The translations under genes were made by a program, and so were the position numbers. Positions 56,473 to 64,000 of a DNA stretch of 64,000 nt are shown here, piece by piece. Numbering within the stretch: the stretch's first letter is position 1; every line of letters starts with the position of its first letter. The notes beneath the pieces were generated by a model. That model ran no database searches. It worked only from the letters and a program-made list of their open reading frames with translations, and was not told where the DNA came from. This DNA is from Paenibacillus zeisoli (lineage in GTDB: Bacteria > Bacillota > Bacilli > Paenibacillales > Paenibacillaceae): the NCBI RefSeq assembly GCF_003994465.1, contig NZ_RZNX01000001.1:1124915-1188914 (forward strand), in the 5' to 3' direction.

Positions 56473-56532
56473 TATGAATAAATATACACTAAGTCGTATA
56501 ACGTTTCAATATAAAAATAACTATATTGAAAC
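56473..56532 (-). promoter_or_regulatory. Promoter of the acetyltransferase with ArgR-like box and palindrome
   Basis: On the minus strand TTGAAA (56509-56504), a 17-base spacer and TATATT (56486-56481). The -10 lies in TATGAATAAATATACACT (plus strand 56473-56490), close to the Bacillus arginine box CATGAATAAAAATKCAAK. The -35 lies in a perfect 11-bp palindrome GTTTCAATATA/TATATTGAAAC (56503-56513 and 56522-56532) with an eight-base spacer. Confidence 0.6.
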
Positions 56533-56595
56533 AGGGTATGCATACGCCTGACAGGGGTTACAGTGAATTCAGTTTGAAATATCCTGAAGAAGTTC

Positions 56596-57819
56596 TTATT
56601 CGTTATTAGCAGTCAGATAACCGATAAATTCAGCAAAAACTTCATTCCCGAACAGAATACCCTTCTCGCTGAGCTTATATCCCTCAACTTCATTTGTCCG
56701 CTCTAACAGACCAGCCTGGAGCATTTTGTCCAAGGGTGCTTTAAACTTCTCTTCGATAGAGACCCCAAACTGTTCAAAGAAATGCCTGCTCTTGATCCCG
56801 TCCAGAACACGCAGGCCAACCATAACGAAGTCTTCCATTGCCTCATCTGTAGTAACCTCAAATTGATCAAGGCGGGGCAGTCCGGTAGAAGCCGCCTCAT
56901 TATAAGGATTGACGCCTTTGATGTTAATATGACGCTGCCCTCCAACGTACCCGTGAGCTCCGGCACCAAGTCCGTAATAATCCTCATTACGCCAGTAGGT
57001 CATGTTATGTCTGCTTTCGTAGCCAGGTTTAGCGAAGTTGCTAATCTCATACTGTTTATAACCGGCCTCTTTCATTCGGGACATGAGCAGCAGATACATC
57101 TGCAGCTCATCCTCCTCATCCGGCAGAGGAAGTTCATTCTTCTGATACATCGTATGGAAAAGCGTGTTCTCTTCAACTTTAAGGCTGTAGATCGAATAAT
57201 GCGGAAGCCCAAGGGCCAGCGCCTTGGTAATGCTCTGATCCAGCATTTCTACAGTCTGATTCGGCAGTCCGAACATCAGATCTATGGACATATTGCTGAT
57301 GCCTGCCTTATGAGCGTTCTCCAGGCTGCGGTATACATCATCCGTATTATGAATACGTCCAATGCGTCCGAGGAGTTCATTCTGGAACGCCTGCACGCCA
57401 AAGCTGACCCGGTTCACGCCGCCATCCTTCATGACAGCTAGCTTCTCCAAATCAGTTGTTCCCGGATTGGCTTCCATGGTAAATTCAATGTCTTCAGCCC
57501 ATTTGGGAAAATGCCGGCGGACAGATGAAAGGAAGAACTCCATTTCTTTGGGTGTCAGTACCGTTGGCGTTCCGCCGCCAACAAAAATAGTATCAATCAC
57601 TCCTGGCGGGGTTTGCTGAGTGGTGAGCTCCATCTCATGATCCAGTGCCTTCAAATACTCCATAACCGGCTGATCCTTAAGGACATAGGAATTGAAATCA
57701 CAATAGAAACACTTATTTGTACAGAATGGAATGTGTATATAAATGGCTTTAGGCGCCCCAGCTCCAGCAATTCTTGAACTCGCGGCCTCACCTGACTTTA
57801 TGTTAGCTGTGTTATGCAT
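56596..57819 (-). CDS. hemW: Radical SAM family heme chaperone HemW
   Basis: A 407-residue protein from ATG 57819, behind AAGGAGGG. The radical SAM cluster motif is CTNKCFYCDF (C-x3-C-x2-C), followed by FVGGGTPTVL and the HemW pattern; the C-terminal HemN_C domain ends EFIGYLTANNE. HemW resembles coproporphyrinogen oxidase HemN but inserts heme into proteins; the third CxxC-region residue pattern fits HemW. Usually downstream of lepA, as here. An N-terminal extension (HNTANIKSGEAASSRIAGAG) precedes the core. Confidence 0.93.
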   Translation of the reverse strand: MHNTANIKSGEAASSRIAGAGAPKAIYIHIPFCTNKCFYCDFNSYVLKDQPVMEYLKALDHEMELTTQQTPPGVIDTIFVGGGTPTVLTPKEMEFFLSSVRRHFPKWAEDIEFTMEANPGTTDLEKLAVMKDGGVNRVSFGVQAFQNELLGRIGRIHNTDDVYRSLENAHKAGISNMSIDLMFGLPNQTVEMLDQSITKALALGLPHYSIYSLKVEENTLFHTMYQKNELPLPDEEDELQMYLLLMSRMKEAGYKQYEISNFAKPGYESRHNMTYWRNEDYYGLGAGAHGYVGGQRHINIKGVNPYNEAASTGLPRLDQFEVTTDEAMEDFVMVGLRVLDGIKSRHFFEQFGVSIEEKFKAPLDKMLQAGLLERTNEVEGYKLSEKGILFGNEVFAEFIGYLTANNE

Positions 57820-57949
57820 ATGGTTACCCTCCTTACCTATAAGCCTTATGCTTTAAGGTAACTTCTACTGCTGTCTATTCTTCCTACTTCAAAAATCGAT
57901 AACATTTATATCGATTGTTCTTTCTTCTTGCCCGCTCTCCTTACGGAAA

Positions 57950-57973
57950 AAGGAAAGCCTCGCGGCTTTCCTT
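57950..57973 (-). terminator. Terminator between lepA and hemW
   Basis: A perfect 10-bp stem AAGGAAAGCC-TCGC-GGCTTTCCTT followed on the minus strand by TTTTTCC. It separates lepA from hemW and would also end any RNA from the palindrome at 57983-58160. Confidence 0.85.
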
Positions 57974-57982
57974 CAGCGTTCT

Positions 57983-58160
57983 GACAAAGTCTTTATTATT
58001 TAATAATCAGATCAGGTAGGAGGGAAAATGTCTTGTAAGAGTTCACGTCCGCCTTTGGGAGCCCTTTGCCACCACTTGGTCTAATCAGGCAAAGGGCGGA
58101 CAAGAAGCGGCTGGAAAGACATTTCCCTCATTAAATCTGCTTATTAAAAATCTCTTTGTC
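57983..58160. repeat. 178-bp imperfect palindrome in the lepA-hemW gap
   Basis: The two ends are inverted copies: left arm GACAAAG...TTTAATAATCAGAT...GAGGGAAAATGTCTT (57983-58034) and right arm, read in reverse, GACAAAG...TTTAATAAGCAGAT...GAGGGAAATGTCTT (58160-58114). Inside, GTCCGC (58046-58051) and CCCTTTGCC (58062-58070) pair with GGCAAAGGGCGGAC (58088-58101). The whole can fold as one long stem with bulges. There is no gene in 57820-58204. Confidence 0.8.
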
Positions 58161-58204
58161 ATCTCTGAGTATGCCGCAGCTTTCCCTTTTCTCCGTAATC
58201 TCGT

Positions 58205-60022
58205 TTAATCTTCGTCGATCTTCAGAACCGCCATGAACGCTTCCTGCGGCACCTCAACGCTGCCGACCTGCTTCATGCGCTTCTTACCTTCTTTCTGCTT
58301 CTCAAGCAGCTTCCGCTTACGGGAGATATCTCCGCCGTAACATTTGGCAAGTACGTTCTTACGCATCGCCTTAACCGTCTCACGCGCAACAACTTTTGTA
58401 CCGATGGATGCCTGGATTGGCACCTCGAACATTTGCCGTGGGATGAGCTTTTGCAGCTTCTGGCAGATCAACCGTCCCCTGTGGAACGCTCTGTCCCGGT
58501 GAACGATGAACGAGAACGCATCGACCTGCTCACCGTTCAGCAGGATCTCCATCTTAACGAGGTTCGAAGGACGGTATCCTGTCAGCTCGTAGTCAAATGA
58601 TGCATATCCTTTGGTACCGGATTTCAACTGATCAAAGAAATCGTACACGATTTCAGACAGAGGAATGTTATAGGTAATTGTAACACGCGTCGTATCCAAG
58701 TACTCCATGTTACCGAATTCACCGCGTTTGTTCTGACACAGTTCCATAACCGTACCCACGTAATCATTAGGCACGATAATGCTTGCCTTAACGTAAGGCT
58801 CCTCTACCTTATCGATCTTACCGACTTCCGGATAGTGTGAAGGGTTATCAATGGTAACCACTTCCCCATTGGTCAGTGTGACTTTGTAGATAACGCTCGG
58901 TGCCGTTGTAATCAAAGGTATGTTGAATTCACGTTCGATACGCTCCTGGATAACATCCATGTGCAGAAGGCCAAGGAATCCGCATCGGAAGCCGAATCCA
59001 AGGGCGCTAGATGTCTCCGGCTCGAAGCTCAGTGACGCATCGTTCAGCTGGAGCTTCTCAAGCGCCTCGCGCAGATCGTTATAATCCGAGGTCTCAATCG
59101 GATACAGACCGCAGTAGACCATAGGGTTAATTTTGCGGTAACCCGGTAAAGGCTCCGGTGTCGGGTTCTTCGCATCCGTTACGGTATCACCCACGCGGGT
59201 ATCACCCACGGATTTGATTCCGGCAACAATGAAGCCTACATCCCCGACATTAAGCTCGTCCACAATGCCCATCCGTGGCATGAAGGCACCGACTTCAATC
59301 ACTTCAAACGTCTTCTCAGTCGCCATCATTTTAATCTTGGAGCCTGCTTTGATCTTCCCGTCAATTACACGGACATACACGATGATCCCTTTGTATGGAT
59401 CATAGTGAGAGTCAAAGATCAGGGCTTTCAGCGGCTGATCCGGATCTCCTGTTGGAGCCGGAACCTTGCTTACTACTTGCTCAAGGATTTCTTTAATCCC
59501 GATTCCTGCTTTGGCTGAAGCATGCACGGCTTCGCTAGCATCCAGTCCAATAACATCCTCAATCTCCTGCTTAACCCGGTCCGGGTCAGCACTCGGAAGG
59601 TCGATCTTGTTGATAACCGGTAGAATTTCAAGGTTGTTATCAAGTGCCAAGTACACATTTGCCAAAGTCTGGGCTTCAATTCCCTGCGCCGCATCGACAA
59701 CCAGCAATGCACCCTCACAAGCCGCAAGGCTTCGGGAAACTTCATATGTGAAGTCGACGTGTCCCGGCGTATCGATCAAATTAAGCAGGTATTCTTCACC
59801 ATCATCGGCCTTGTACGTTAATCGAACGGCCTGCAACTTGATCGTGATCCCGCGCTCACGCTCTAGATCCATCTGGTCAAGAACCTGCTCCTGCATTTCA
59901 CGGGAAGATAGCGCTCCCGTATATTCTAGAATACGGTCTGCGAGCGTTGATTTACCATGGTCTATATGTGCAATAATACTGAAGTTTCTGATTTTCTTCT
60001 GTCTTGCTCTAATATCCGTCAT
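58205..60022 (-). CDS. lepA: Elongation factor 4 (LepA)
   Basis: A 605-residue translational GTPase. G1 is [16 protein letters not shown]3 [12 protein letters not shown] and G4 [12 protein letters not shown]; the C-terminal unique domain has [21 protein letters not shown]. It acts on stalled or mis-translocated ribosomes or in initiation. It lies between yqxA and hemW, the classic order. Confidence 0.98.
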   Translation of the reverse strand: MTDIRARQKKIRNFSIIAHIDHGKSTLADRILEYTGALSSREMQEQVLDQMDLERERGITIKLQAVRLTYKADDGEEYLLNLIDTPGHVDFTYEVSRSLAACEGALLVVDAAQGIEAQTLANVYLALDNNLEILPVINKIDLPSADPDRVKQEIEDVIGLDASEAVHASAKAGIGIKEILEQVVSKVPAPTGDPDQPLKALIFDSHYDPYKGIIVYVRVIDGKIKAGSKIKMMATEKTFEVIEVGAFMPRMGIVDELNVGDVGFIVAGIKSVGDTRVGDTVTDAKNPTPEPLPGYRKINPMVYCGLYPIETSDYNDLREALEKLQLNDASLSFEPETSSALGFGFRCGFLGLLHMDVIQERIEREFNIPLITTAPSVIYKVTLTNGEVVTIDNPSHYPEVGKIDKVEEPYVKASIIVPNDYVGTVMELCQNKRGEFGNMEYLDTTRVTITYNIPLSEIVYDFFDQLKSGTKGYASFDYELTGYRPSNLVKMEILLNGEQVDAFSFIVHRDRAFHRGRLICQKLQKLIPRQMFEVPIQASIGTKVVARETVKAMRKNVLAKCYGGDISRKRKLLEKQKEGKKRMKQVGSVEVPQEAFMAVLKIDED

Positions 60023-60131
60023 GCCTTACCCCCACCAATGAACCTGAAGTACAATCAACTCATTATATCAGCTACGCACGATGAATTAAAGACTGCGTTT
60101 CATGAATGAGGGATTGAGTCTGCTTGTGAAC

Positions 60132-60671
60132 CTAATTAGTTAAGGAACCAAACAAGGATACTACCCATTTGATTCCATTCTGGGAGGCTTGCTGCAGCAG
60201 CTCTCCGGTACGGTCGGCAAAATGATCAATCGGTGTCTTGGGAGATGCGGGAAGCAGGATATTCCCTGGAGTTTGAAGCACTCCAGATGTATCCTGTGTC
60301 TGAACCTGCTGCTGAATGAACTGCTGCGGTTGACCAGACTGAATATATTGCCCGTTCTGTGCCTGATAACCTGCAGCATTTGGATTATTTAAATTGCCTG
60401 AACCTACTCCCTGGACAGACTGCTGCGGATTCCCCTGTACTACACCACCTTGCACTACACTTCCTTGCACTGTACTACCTTGTCCTTGATTCGGTTGTAG
60501 CGAATTAGCAGACAAAGCAGTACCGCCCTGCTGAATATACTGCTGAGCAGTAACCATGCCCGTACCTGCGGCCATATTTGCCGGAGCTGTATCTGCAAGC
60601 TGGATGCCTATGGTGGCTCCTGCCACAAGCAATAGACCATACAGTATCGTTTTCCTGAACGTCCTCTTCAT
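60132..60671 (-). CDS. yqxA: YqxA-like membrane protein with Gln/Gly-rich repeat
   Basis: A 179-residue protein from ATG 60671 (MKRTFRKTILYGLLLVAGAT), behind AAAGGAGG. One membrane helix at residues 8-27 is followed by a long Gln/Gly/Asn/Ser-rich extracytoplasmic stretch, including VQGSVVQGGVVQGNPQQS, and a short amphipathic end (FADRTGELLQQASQNGIKW). Position between spoIIP and lepA and the N-terminus fit YqxA/DUF3679; the repeat-rich middle is longer than I expect for that family. Function unknown. Confidence 0.75.
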   Translation of the reverse strand: MKRTFRKTILYGLLLVAGATIGIQLADTAPANMAAGTGMVTAQQYIQQGGTALSANSLQPNQGQGSTVQGSVVQGGVVQGNPQQSVQGVGSGNLNNPNAAGYQAQNGQYIQSGQPQQFIQQQVQTQDTSGVLQTPGNILLPASPKTPIDHFADRTGELLQQASQNGIKWVVSLFGSLTN

Positions 60672-60710
60672 CCCCACTACCTCCTTTACTGCTTCATCCA
60701 TCCCCTGTCA

Positions 60711-61988
60711 TTAAGCATGCGGGGCCGTCGCCTTTTCCGTTTGAGCCGTATTTTTCGGCTTATTCTCCTTCGGTTCATCTACTTTCTTAGCTTTTTGATC
60801 ACTCCAATACACTTCAGCAATCATATCAGCCAGGATTTTGGAGGTCCGCTCCAGCTCTTCTTTAGTATTGTCAATTCCACCAACCTCAATCAGCACACTG
60901 TTAGCCGAAAAAGATTGATTGTACTCTCCGTTGCCCTGTGCAGAGGTTTTCCCCCAAATGCCGCGGGAAATGCCGGGGTAAGCCTTTTCCAGCCGGCTGT
61001 GGATCCGGCTTGCAAATGCTTCATTCTTCCGCCAATTCGGATTGGCGTGGCCGATAATAAAGTAGAGTTGGGCATAGGTCACTCCGTTTAATGTCGTTGT
61101 TGTCTTTTTATAACGTTGGGAGTCCCTATGAATATCAATGAAATAAGAAAGATCCTGGTTCTGGCTCAGTGCCTCTTTCACGGTAGCTCTTGAGTACTTG
61201 TACGAGTAGTTATAGTTGTAGTTCTTGACAGAGGAAGCATAGTCAGCAAGCGTATGGAGCGTAGACAGACCTTTTCGCTCGAGCTCCTTGGTTACCATAC
61301 TCCCAACAACACCCACATTTTTGGAGAAATTCGCCGAACTCGGATTGTCACCCGATGACCCAAGCAGCGGATTATAGGATTCTTGAGGATGAGAATGATA
61401 GATCATGACGACTTTCTTGGAGCCTGGTTTTACACCTTGACTTTTATCGGTCTGTCCGCCTTTCTCCGCGCCACTTGGTGCCTTGTCCTTGTCAGGCTTA
61501 GTAACATCTGCCTGATTCGCCTTATCTGAGGCCGGCTTATCGGCAGCCGGATTATAATCCTCTGGTGCATCAACTGCCTTGTTACCTGAACCCGTGCGCA
61601 GAAGGACGGGATTGTTTGCCCCGAGACCTGGAACTTCACGAGCCAGTAAGGTTTTGGGATCAGAAGGATTCACATTGGTCAGCAGCTGGAACACGAAATT
61701 TGTCATGTTCTTGCCCGAGAGAGCCGAAGGGCCTTGTCCGTTACCAAGATGCGGAACCTCCATACCTACCATGTCTACGAAGAAGCGGCTGGACAGTGAG
61801 GCCGCGAGGCCTTTCATAGAGGACACCGGAGAAGTATTGAGGCTTCGTTCTGCCAACCCTCCTATGCCAAGAAGAATAAAAAACACTATCGACAACACCA
61901 TGAGCAGCAGCAAAGTACGGCCCATTGCGAGCACCTGCATCAGTTTCTGTCTCCATTTCGCAACATTCCACGTTCTGAATGATTTCAT
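60711..61988 (-). CDS. spoIIP: Stage II sporulation protein P
   Basis: A 425-residue protein from ATG 61988, behind GGAGG. An N-terminal membrane anchor (TLLLLMVLSIVFFILLGIGG) is followed by an Asp/Lys/Ala-rich linker (about 145-190) and the catalytic domain: MIYHSHPQESYNPLLG, YFIDIHRDSQ, and LIEVGGIDNTKEE. SpoIIP is an amidase and endopeptidase that degrades septal peptidoglycan in the SpoIIDMP engulfment complex. It follows gpr, as in Bacillus. Confidence 0.96.
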   Translation of the reverse strand: MKSFRTWNVAKWRQKLMQVLAMGRTLLLLMVLSIVFFILLGIGGLAERSLNTSPVSSMKGLAASLSSRFFVDMVGMEVPHLGNGQGPSALSGKNMTNFVFQLLTNVNPSDPKTLLAREVPGLGANNPVLLRTGSGNKAVDAPEDYNPAADKPASDKANQADVTKPDKDKAPSGAEKGGQTDKSQGVKPGSKKVVMIYHSHPQESYNPLLGSSGDNPSSANFSKNVGVVGSMVTKELERKGLSTLHTLADYASSVKNYNYNYSYKYSRATVKEALSQNQDLSYFIDIHRDSQRYKKTTTTLNGVTYAQLYFIIGHANPNWRKNEAFASRIHSRLEKAYPGISRGIWGKTSAQGNGEYNQSFSANSVLIEVGGIDNTKEELERTSKILADMIAEVYWSDQKAKKVDEPKENKPKNTAQTEKATAPHA

Positions 61989-62080
61989 CGTCGCCTTGTC
62001 CTCCTCTTAGCCGGTTAAGTAGTTAACTCTTATAGTTCAAATCTATGAACCGGGCTAGAAAGGTAGAACCTCAATCTCAC

Positions 62081-62112
62081 AAAAAAAAGAAGTCCGCTAG
62101 ATTGCGAACTTC
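62081..62112 (-). terminator. Terminator after gpr
   Basis: Stem GAAGT-CGC/GCG-ACTTC with a six-base loop followed by eight T on the minus strand. Confidence 0.88.
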
Positions 62113-62132
62113 ATAGGTTTGACTTCCATCTC

Positions 62133-63149
62133 CTAGTGGGTATATGCCCCGACATTATCAGCATTGACCGCTTTATGCAGCGAAGCATTTAAGCCGCTGG
62201 CAATAATATTGGCAATATCCTCGATAAATTCGTCAATTTCTTTGGGGGTTACGATCACATCGTGACCGAGCGGCTGCAGAACTTCTTTTACCAGACCCAG
62301 TCTCTCCTGTTCGCTTAACTCAGTAATAAGCCCCATAATCTGCTTCGTCTGACCGCTTCCAGCCCCCCCGTGTTCCTGATCAAAATGCTTGAGCAGAAGA
62401 TCAAACGTATTATTCACTATGGTGGAGGCATAACAAACGGTTGGAACACCTATAGCGATACAAGGTACGCCAAGAATTTCCTTGGTCAATCCGCGCCGCT
62501 TATTTCCTATACCCGAACCCGGGTGAATGCCGATATCGGCAATCTGTATCGTAGTGTTCAGACGATCCAGGGATTTCGAGGCGAGAGCGTCAATCGCAAT
62601 AATAACATCCGGCTTGGTTCGCTCAACTATGCTCTGTACAATCTCGCTGGATTCGATCCCCGTTGTTCCAAGCACTCCTGGAGCTATGGCGCTAACTTCA
62701 CGGTAACCAGGGGCAACCTGATCCGGAGCAAGCTGGTAGAAATGGCGGGTTACTAAGGCATTCTCAACAACAAGCGGACCCAGCGCATCGGGCGTAACAT
62801 TCCAGTTCCCAAGCCCGACAATTAGCACCTTTTTGTCTTCTGTAATCCCGATTTTGTCCAGGAAGCCGGTAAATTCCGTTACAAATGTGGCTGCCACTCT
62901 TTCCTGCAGTCCTGTATCCTGATTCCTTAAGGCAGGAACCTCTATCGTTACATAATGGCCTTGAACTCTGCCAATCTGCATGGAGGCCGACTCATTAAGT
63001 ACATCAAGCCGGGTCACCTTGATCCCGTCATCTTCAGTAATATCCTCATTCAATCCTGGGATTGGGGCACCGTGCATACGTTCAGCCAATTCCTTGGCTT
63101 CCAAGGCTAAGTCCGTTCTCACCATATACTGACTTAGATCGAGCGTCAT
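62133..63149 (-). CDS. gpr: GPR endopeptidase (germination protease)
   Basis: A 338-residue A25 family protease from ATG 63149, behind AAGGAGG. It has the short N-terminal propeptide, the GLGNWNVTPDALGPLVVENA block, IIAIDALASKSLDRLNTTIQ and GIHPGSGIGNKRRGLTKE, all typical of GPR. It degrades small acid-soluble spore proteins at germination. The intergenic space to rpsT also contains a near-consensus TATAAT on the minus strand. Confidence 0.97.
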   Translation of the reverse strand: MTLDLSQYMVRTDLALEAKELAERMHGAPIPGLNEDITEDDGIKVTRLDVLNESASMQIGRVQGHYVTIEVPALRNQDTGLQERVAATFVTEFTGFLDKIGITEDKKVLIVGLGNWNVTPDALGPLVVENALVTRHFYQLAPDQVAPGYREVSAIAPGVLGTTGIESSEIVQSIVERTKPDVIIAIDALASKSLDRLNTTIQIADIGIHPGSGIGNKRRGLTKEILGVPCIAIGVPTVCYASTIVNNTFDLLLKHFDQEHGGAGSGQTKQIMGLITELSEQERLGLVKEVLQPLGHDVIVTPKEIDEFIEDIANIIASGLNASLHKAVNADNVGAYTH

Positions 63150-63233
63150 TCCTGCAACCTCCTTAGTGAATGTTTCCTTTATTGTGCGGGAGAGGCGTGC
63201 AGATTATACAATAGATGTTTTATGATGAATTTA

Positions 63234-63262
63234 TTGCTTTTTAAAAGGGCACATGCTAAAAT
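63234..63262 (+). promoter_or_regulatory. Sigma-A type promoter of rpsT
   Basis: TTGCTT (63234-63239), a 17-base spacer and TAAAAT (63257-63262), with TG one base ahead of the -10 (extended -10). Confidence 0.75.
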
Positions 63263-63310
63263 ATTTTAAGTTGTGAATTTTCGATAGATGCTTTACAGGA
63301 GGTGAATGCA

Positions 63311-63583
63311 ATGCCTAACATTAAATCCGCCATTAAACGTGTGAAAACTAATGACAAACGCCGCGCGCTGAACGCTTCTCAAAAGTCTGCTCTTCGTACG
63401 GTTGTTAAAGCCGCTGATTCCGCACTGGCTAACAACGAAGTGGACACAGCTAAAGCCGCTTTCGCCGCAGCTTCCAAGAAATTGGATAAAGCCGTAACGA
63501 AAGGTTTGATCCATAAAAATGCAGCTGCTCGTAAGAAATCCCGCTTGGCAAAAAAATTGAACGCTCTTACAAAGCAAGCGTAA
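63311..63583 (+). CDS. rpsT: 30S ribosomal protein S20
   Basis: A 90-residue basic protein ([20 protein letters not shown]... [20 protein letters not shown]). ATG 63311 is preceded by AGGAGGTG; an upstream in-frame start at 63302 lies inside this site. S20 binds 16S rRNA early in assembly. Divergent from gpr and convergent with holA. Confidence 0.97.
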   Translation: MPNIKSAIKRVKTNDKRRALNASQKSALRTVVKAADSALANNEVDTAKAAFAAASKKLDKAVTKGLIHKNAAARKKSRLAKKLNALTKQA

Positions 63584-63608
63584 GGCGCTATTATATGTCA
63601 AATGCATG

Positions 63609-63644
63609 AAACGGGCACTTCCCTCTGGGAAGTGCCCGTTTTTT
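63609..63644 (+). terminator. Terminator after rpsT
   Basis: A 15-bp stem AACGGGCACTTCCC/GGGAAGTGCCCGTT with a three-base loop and six T. Confidence 0.95.
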
Positions 63645-63668
63645 GATTGGCTGCGCAGCGGACCCAGA

Positions 63669-63700
63669 AGAGGGCTTTGGCATATCCGCCAAAGCCCTCT
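63669..63700 (-). terminator. Hairpin after holA
   Basis: Stem AGAGGGCTTTGG/CCAAAGCCCTCT directly after the holA stop. The T tract on the minus strand is weak (TCTGGG), so termination may be incomplete. Confidence 0.65.
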
Positions 63701-63703
63701 CTA

Positions 63704-64000
63704 TTATGCTCCGAGTCCGAGCAGGAACATTTCAAGTCCAAGAACCTTATCGATCCGGCCGCTCTTCATCCGGAAGTCCAGCTCAGCCAGCTCCGATAAT
63801 GAACGTCTGAGCCGGCTTACCTCGAACTTTCTAGCTTGCTCACCTGCGATCTTAACCGCATACGGATGAAGTCCCAGCTGTGAGGCGATCTGCTGCTGAG
63901 AATAACTTTGTCCGCCGAGCTCCTTTACCTGGAGCATAATCCGGAACTGCCTTGCAATCAGAGCAGCAATCTTAATCGGCTCCTCACGCTGCTTGAGCAG
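63704..64000 (-). CDS. holA: DNA polymerase III subunit delta, C-terminal fragment
   Basis: The frame is open from the right edge to the stop at 63704, giving the last 98 residues. The pattern [57 protein letters not shown] and the final [18 protein letters not shown] match the helical collar domain of HolA. HolA is the clamp-loader delta subunit. It normally lies next to rpsT, divergent or convergent, as here. Confidence 0.9.
   Translation of the reverse strand: MLKQREEPIKIAALIARQFRIMLQVKELGGQSYSQQQIASQLGLHPYAVKIAGEQARKFEVSRLRRSLSELAELDFRMKSGRIDKVLGLEMFLLGLGA

Noticed and set aside
57983..58160. Insertion sequence with transposase
   Set aside because: The element is too short for a transposase gene and has no open frame; at most it is a non-autonomous derivative.

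Overview
This window looks like a piece of the chromosome of an endospore-forming Bacillota, most likely Paenibacillus or a close relative. The evidence is the sporulation genes (spoIIP, gpr, yqfC, yqfD, yqxA), a Bacillus-type RNase P RNA, CIRCE/HrcA control of the chaperone operon, a glycine T-box, Gram-positive signals (strong AGGAGG ribosome sites, GTG/TTG starts) and a gene order that follows the Bacillus subtilis yqx/yqf/yqe region over most of its length. Nearly all genes are on the minus strand. I see no tRNA or rRNA genes, prophage, insertion sequence with a transposase, or CRISPR array.

Layout: 1-2.4 kb holds a partial lytic transglycosylase, a Ser/Thr-repeat membrane protein, a DUF1540 protein and YpuI. 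A plus-strand subtilase follows (2.6-4.5 kb), then rnpB. From 5 to 15.7 kb on the minus strand, read in transcription order, come recO, a T-box plus glyQ-glyS, yqxD, dnaG, sigA, a membrane protein, trmK and the Nif3-like yqfO. From 15.7 to 27.7 kb is the housekeeping/sporulation run hit, rpsU, yqeY, nfeD, floA, an unknown gene, yqfC, yqfD, phoH, pgpH, ybeY, dgkA, era, yqzL. From 27.9 to 40 kb is a DNA-end-processing block addB-addA-sbcD-sbcC with translationally coupled overlaps. From 40 to 43.4 kb are an RlmI-type methyltransferase, a plus-strand Na/Pi-cotransporter-like gene and a NUDIX hydrolase. From 43.5 to 54.1 kb are hrcA-grpE-dnaK-dnaJ, a few small accessory genes, prmA, a site-2 protease, rsmE and mtaB. 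From 54.2 to 63.1 kb are gpr, spoIIP, yqxA, lepA and hemW, with an ArgA-like acetyltransferase and an S1C-type serine protease inserted between hemW and hrcA. The window ends with plus-strand rpsT and a minus-strand partial holA.

Functionally the window combines translation and RNA maturation (rnpB, glyQS, era, ybeY, rsmE, mtaB, trmK, prmA, lepA, rpsU, rpsT), replication and repair (dnaG, holA fragment, recO, sbcCD, addAB), the primary sigma factor, protein quality control and sporulation.

The coding content is largely conventional. The least explained sequence is non-coding: a 178-bp near-complete imperfect palindrome between lepA and hemW; two copies of a structured intergenic element (near 17.5 and 42.8 kb) with the same stem-and-junction layout; a GC-rich 72-bp tandem duplication between dgkA and era; a 27-bp AT-rich tandem triplication in front of yqxD; and an ArgR-like box plus an 11-bp-arm palindrome over the acetyltransferase promoter. 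I did not find convincing evidence of a new multi-protein system.
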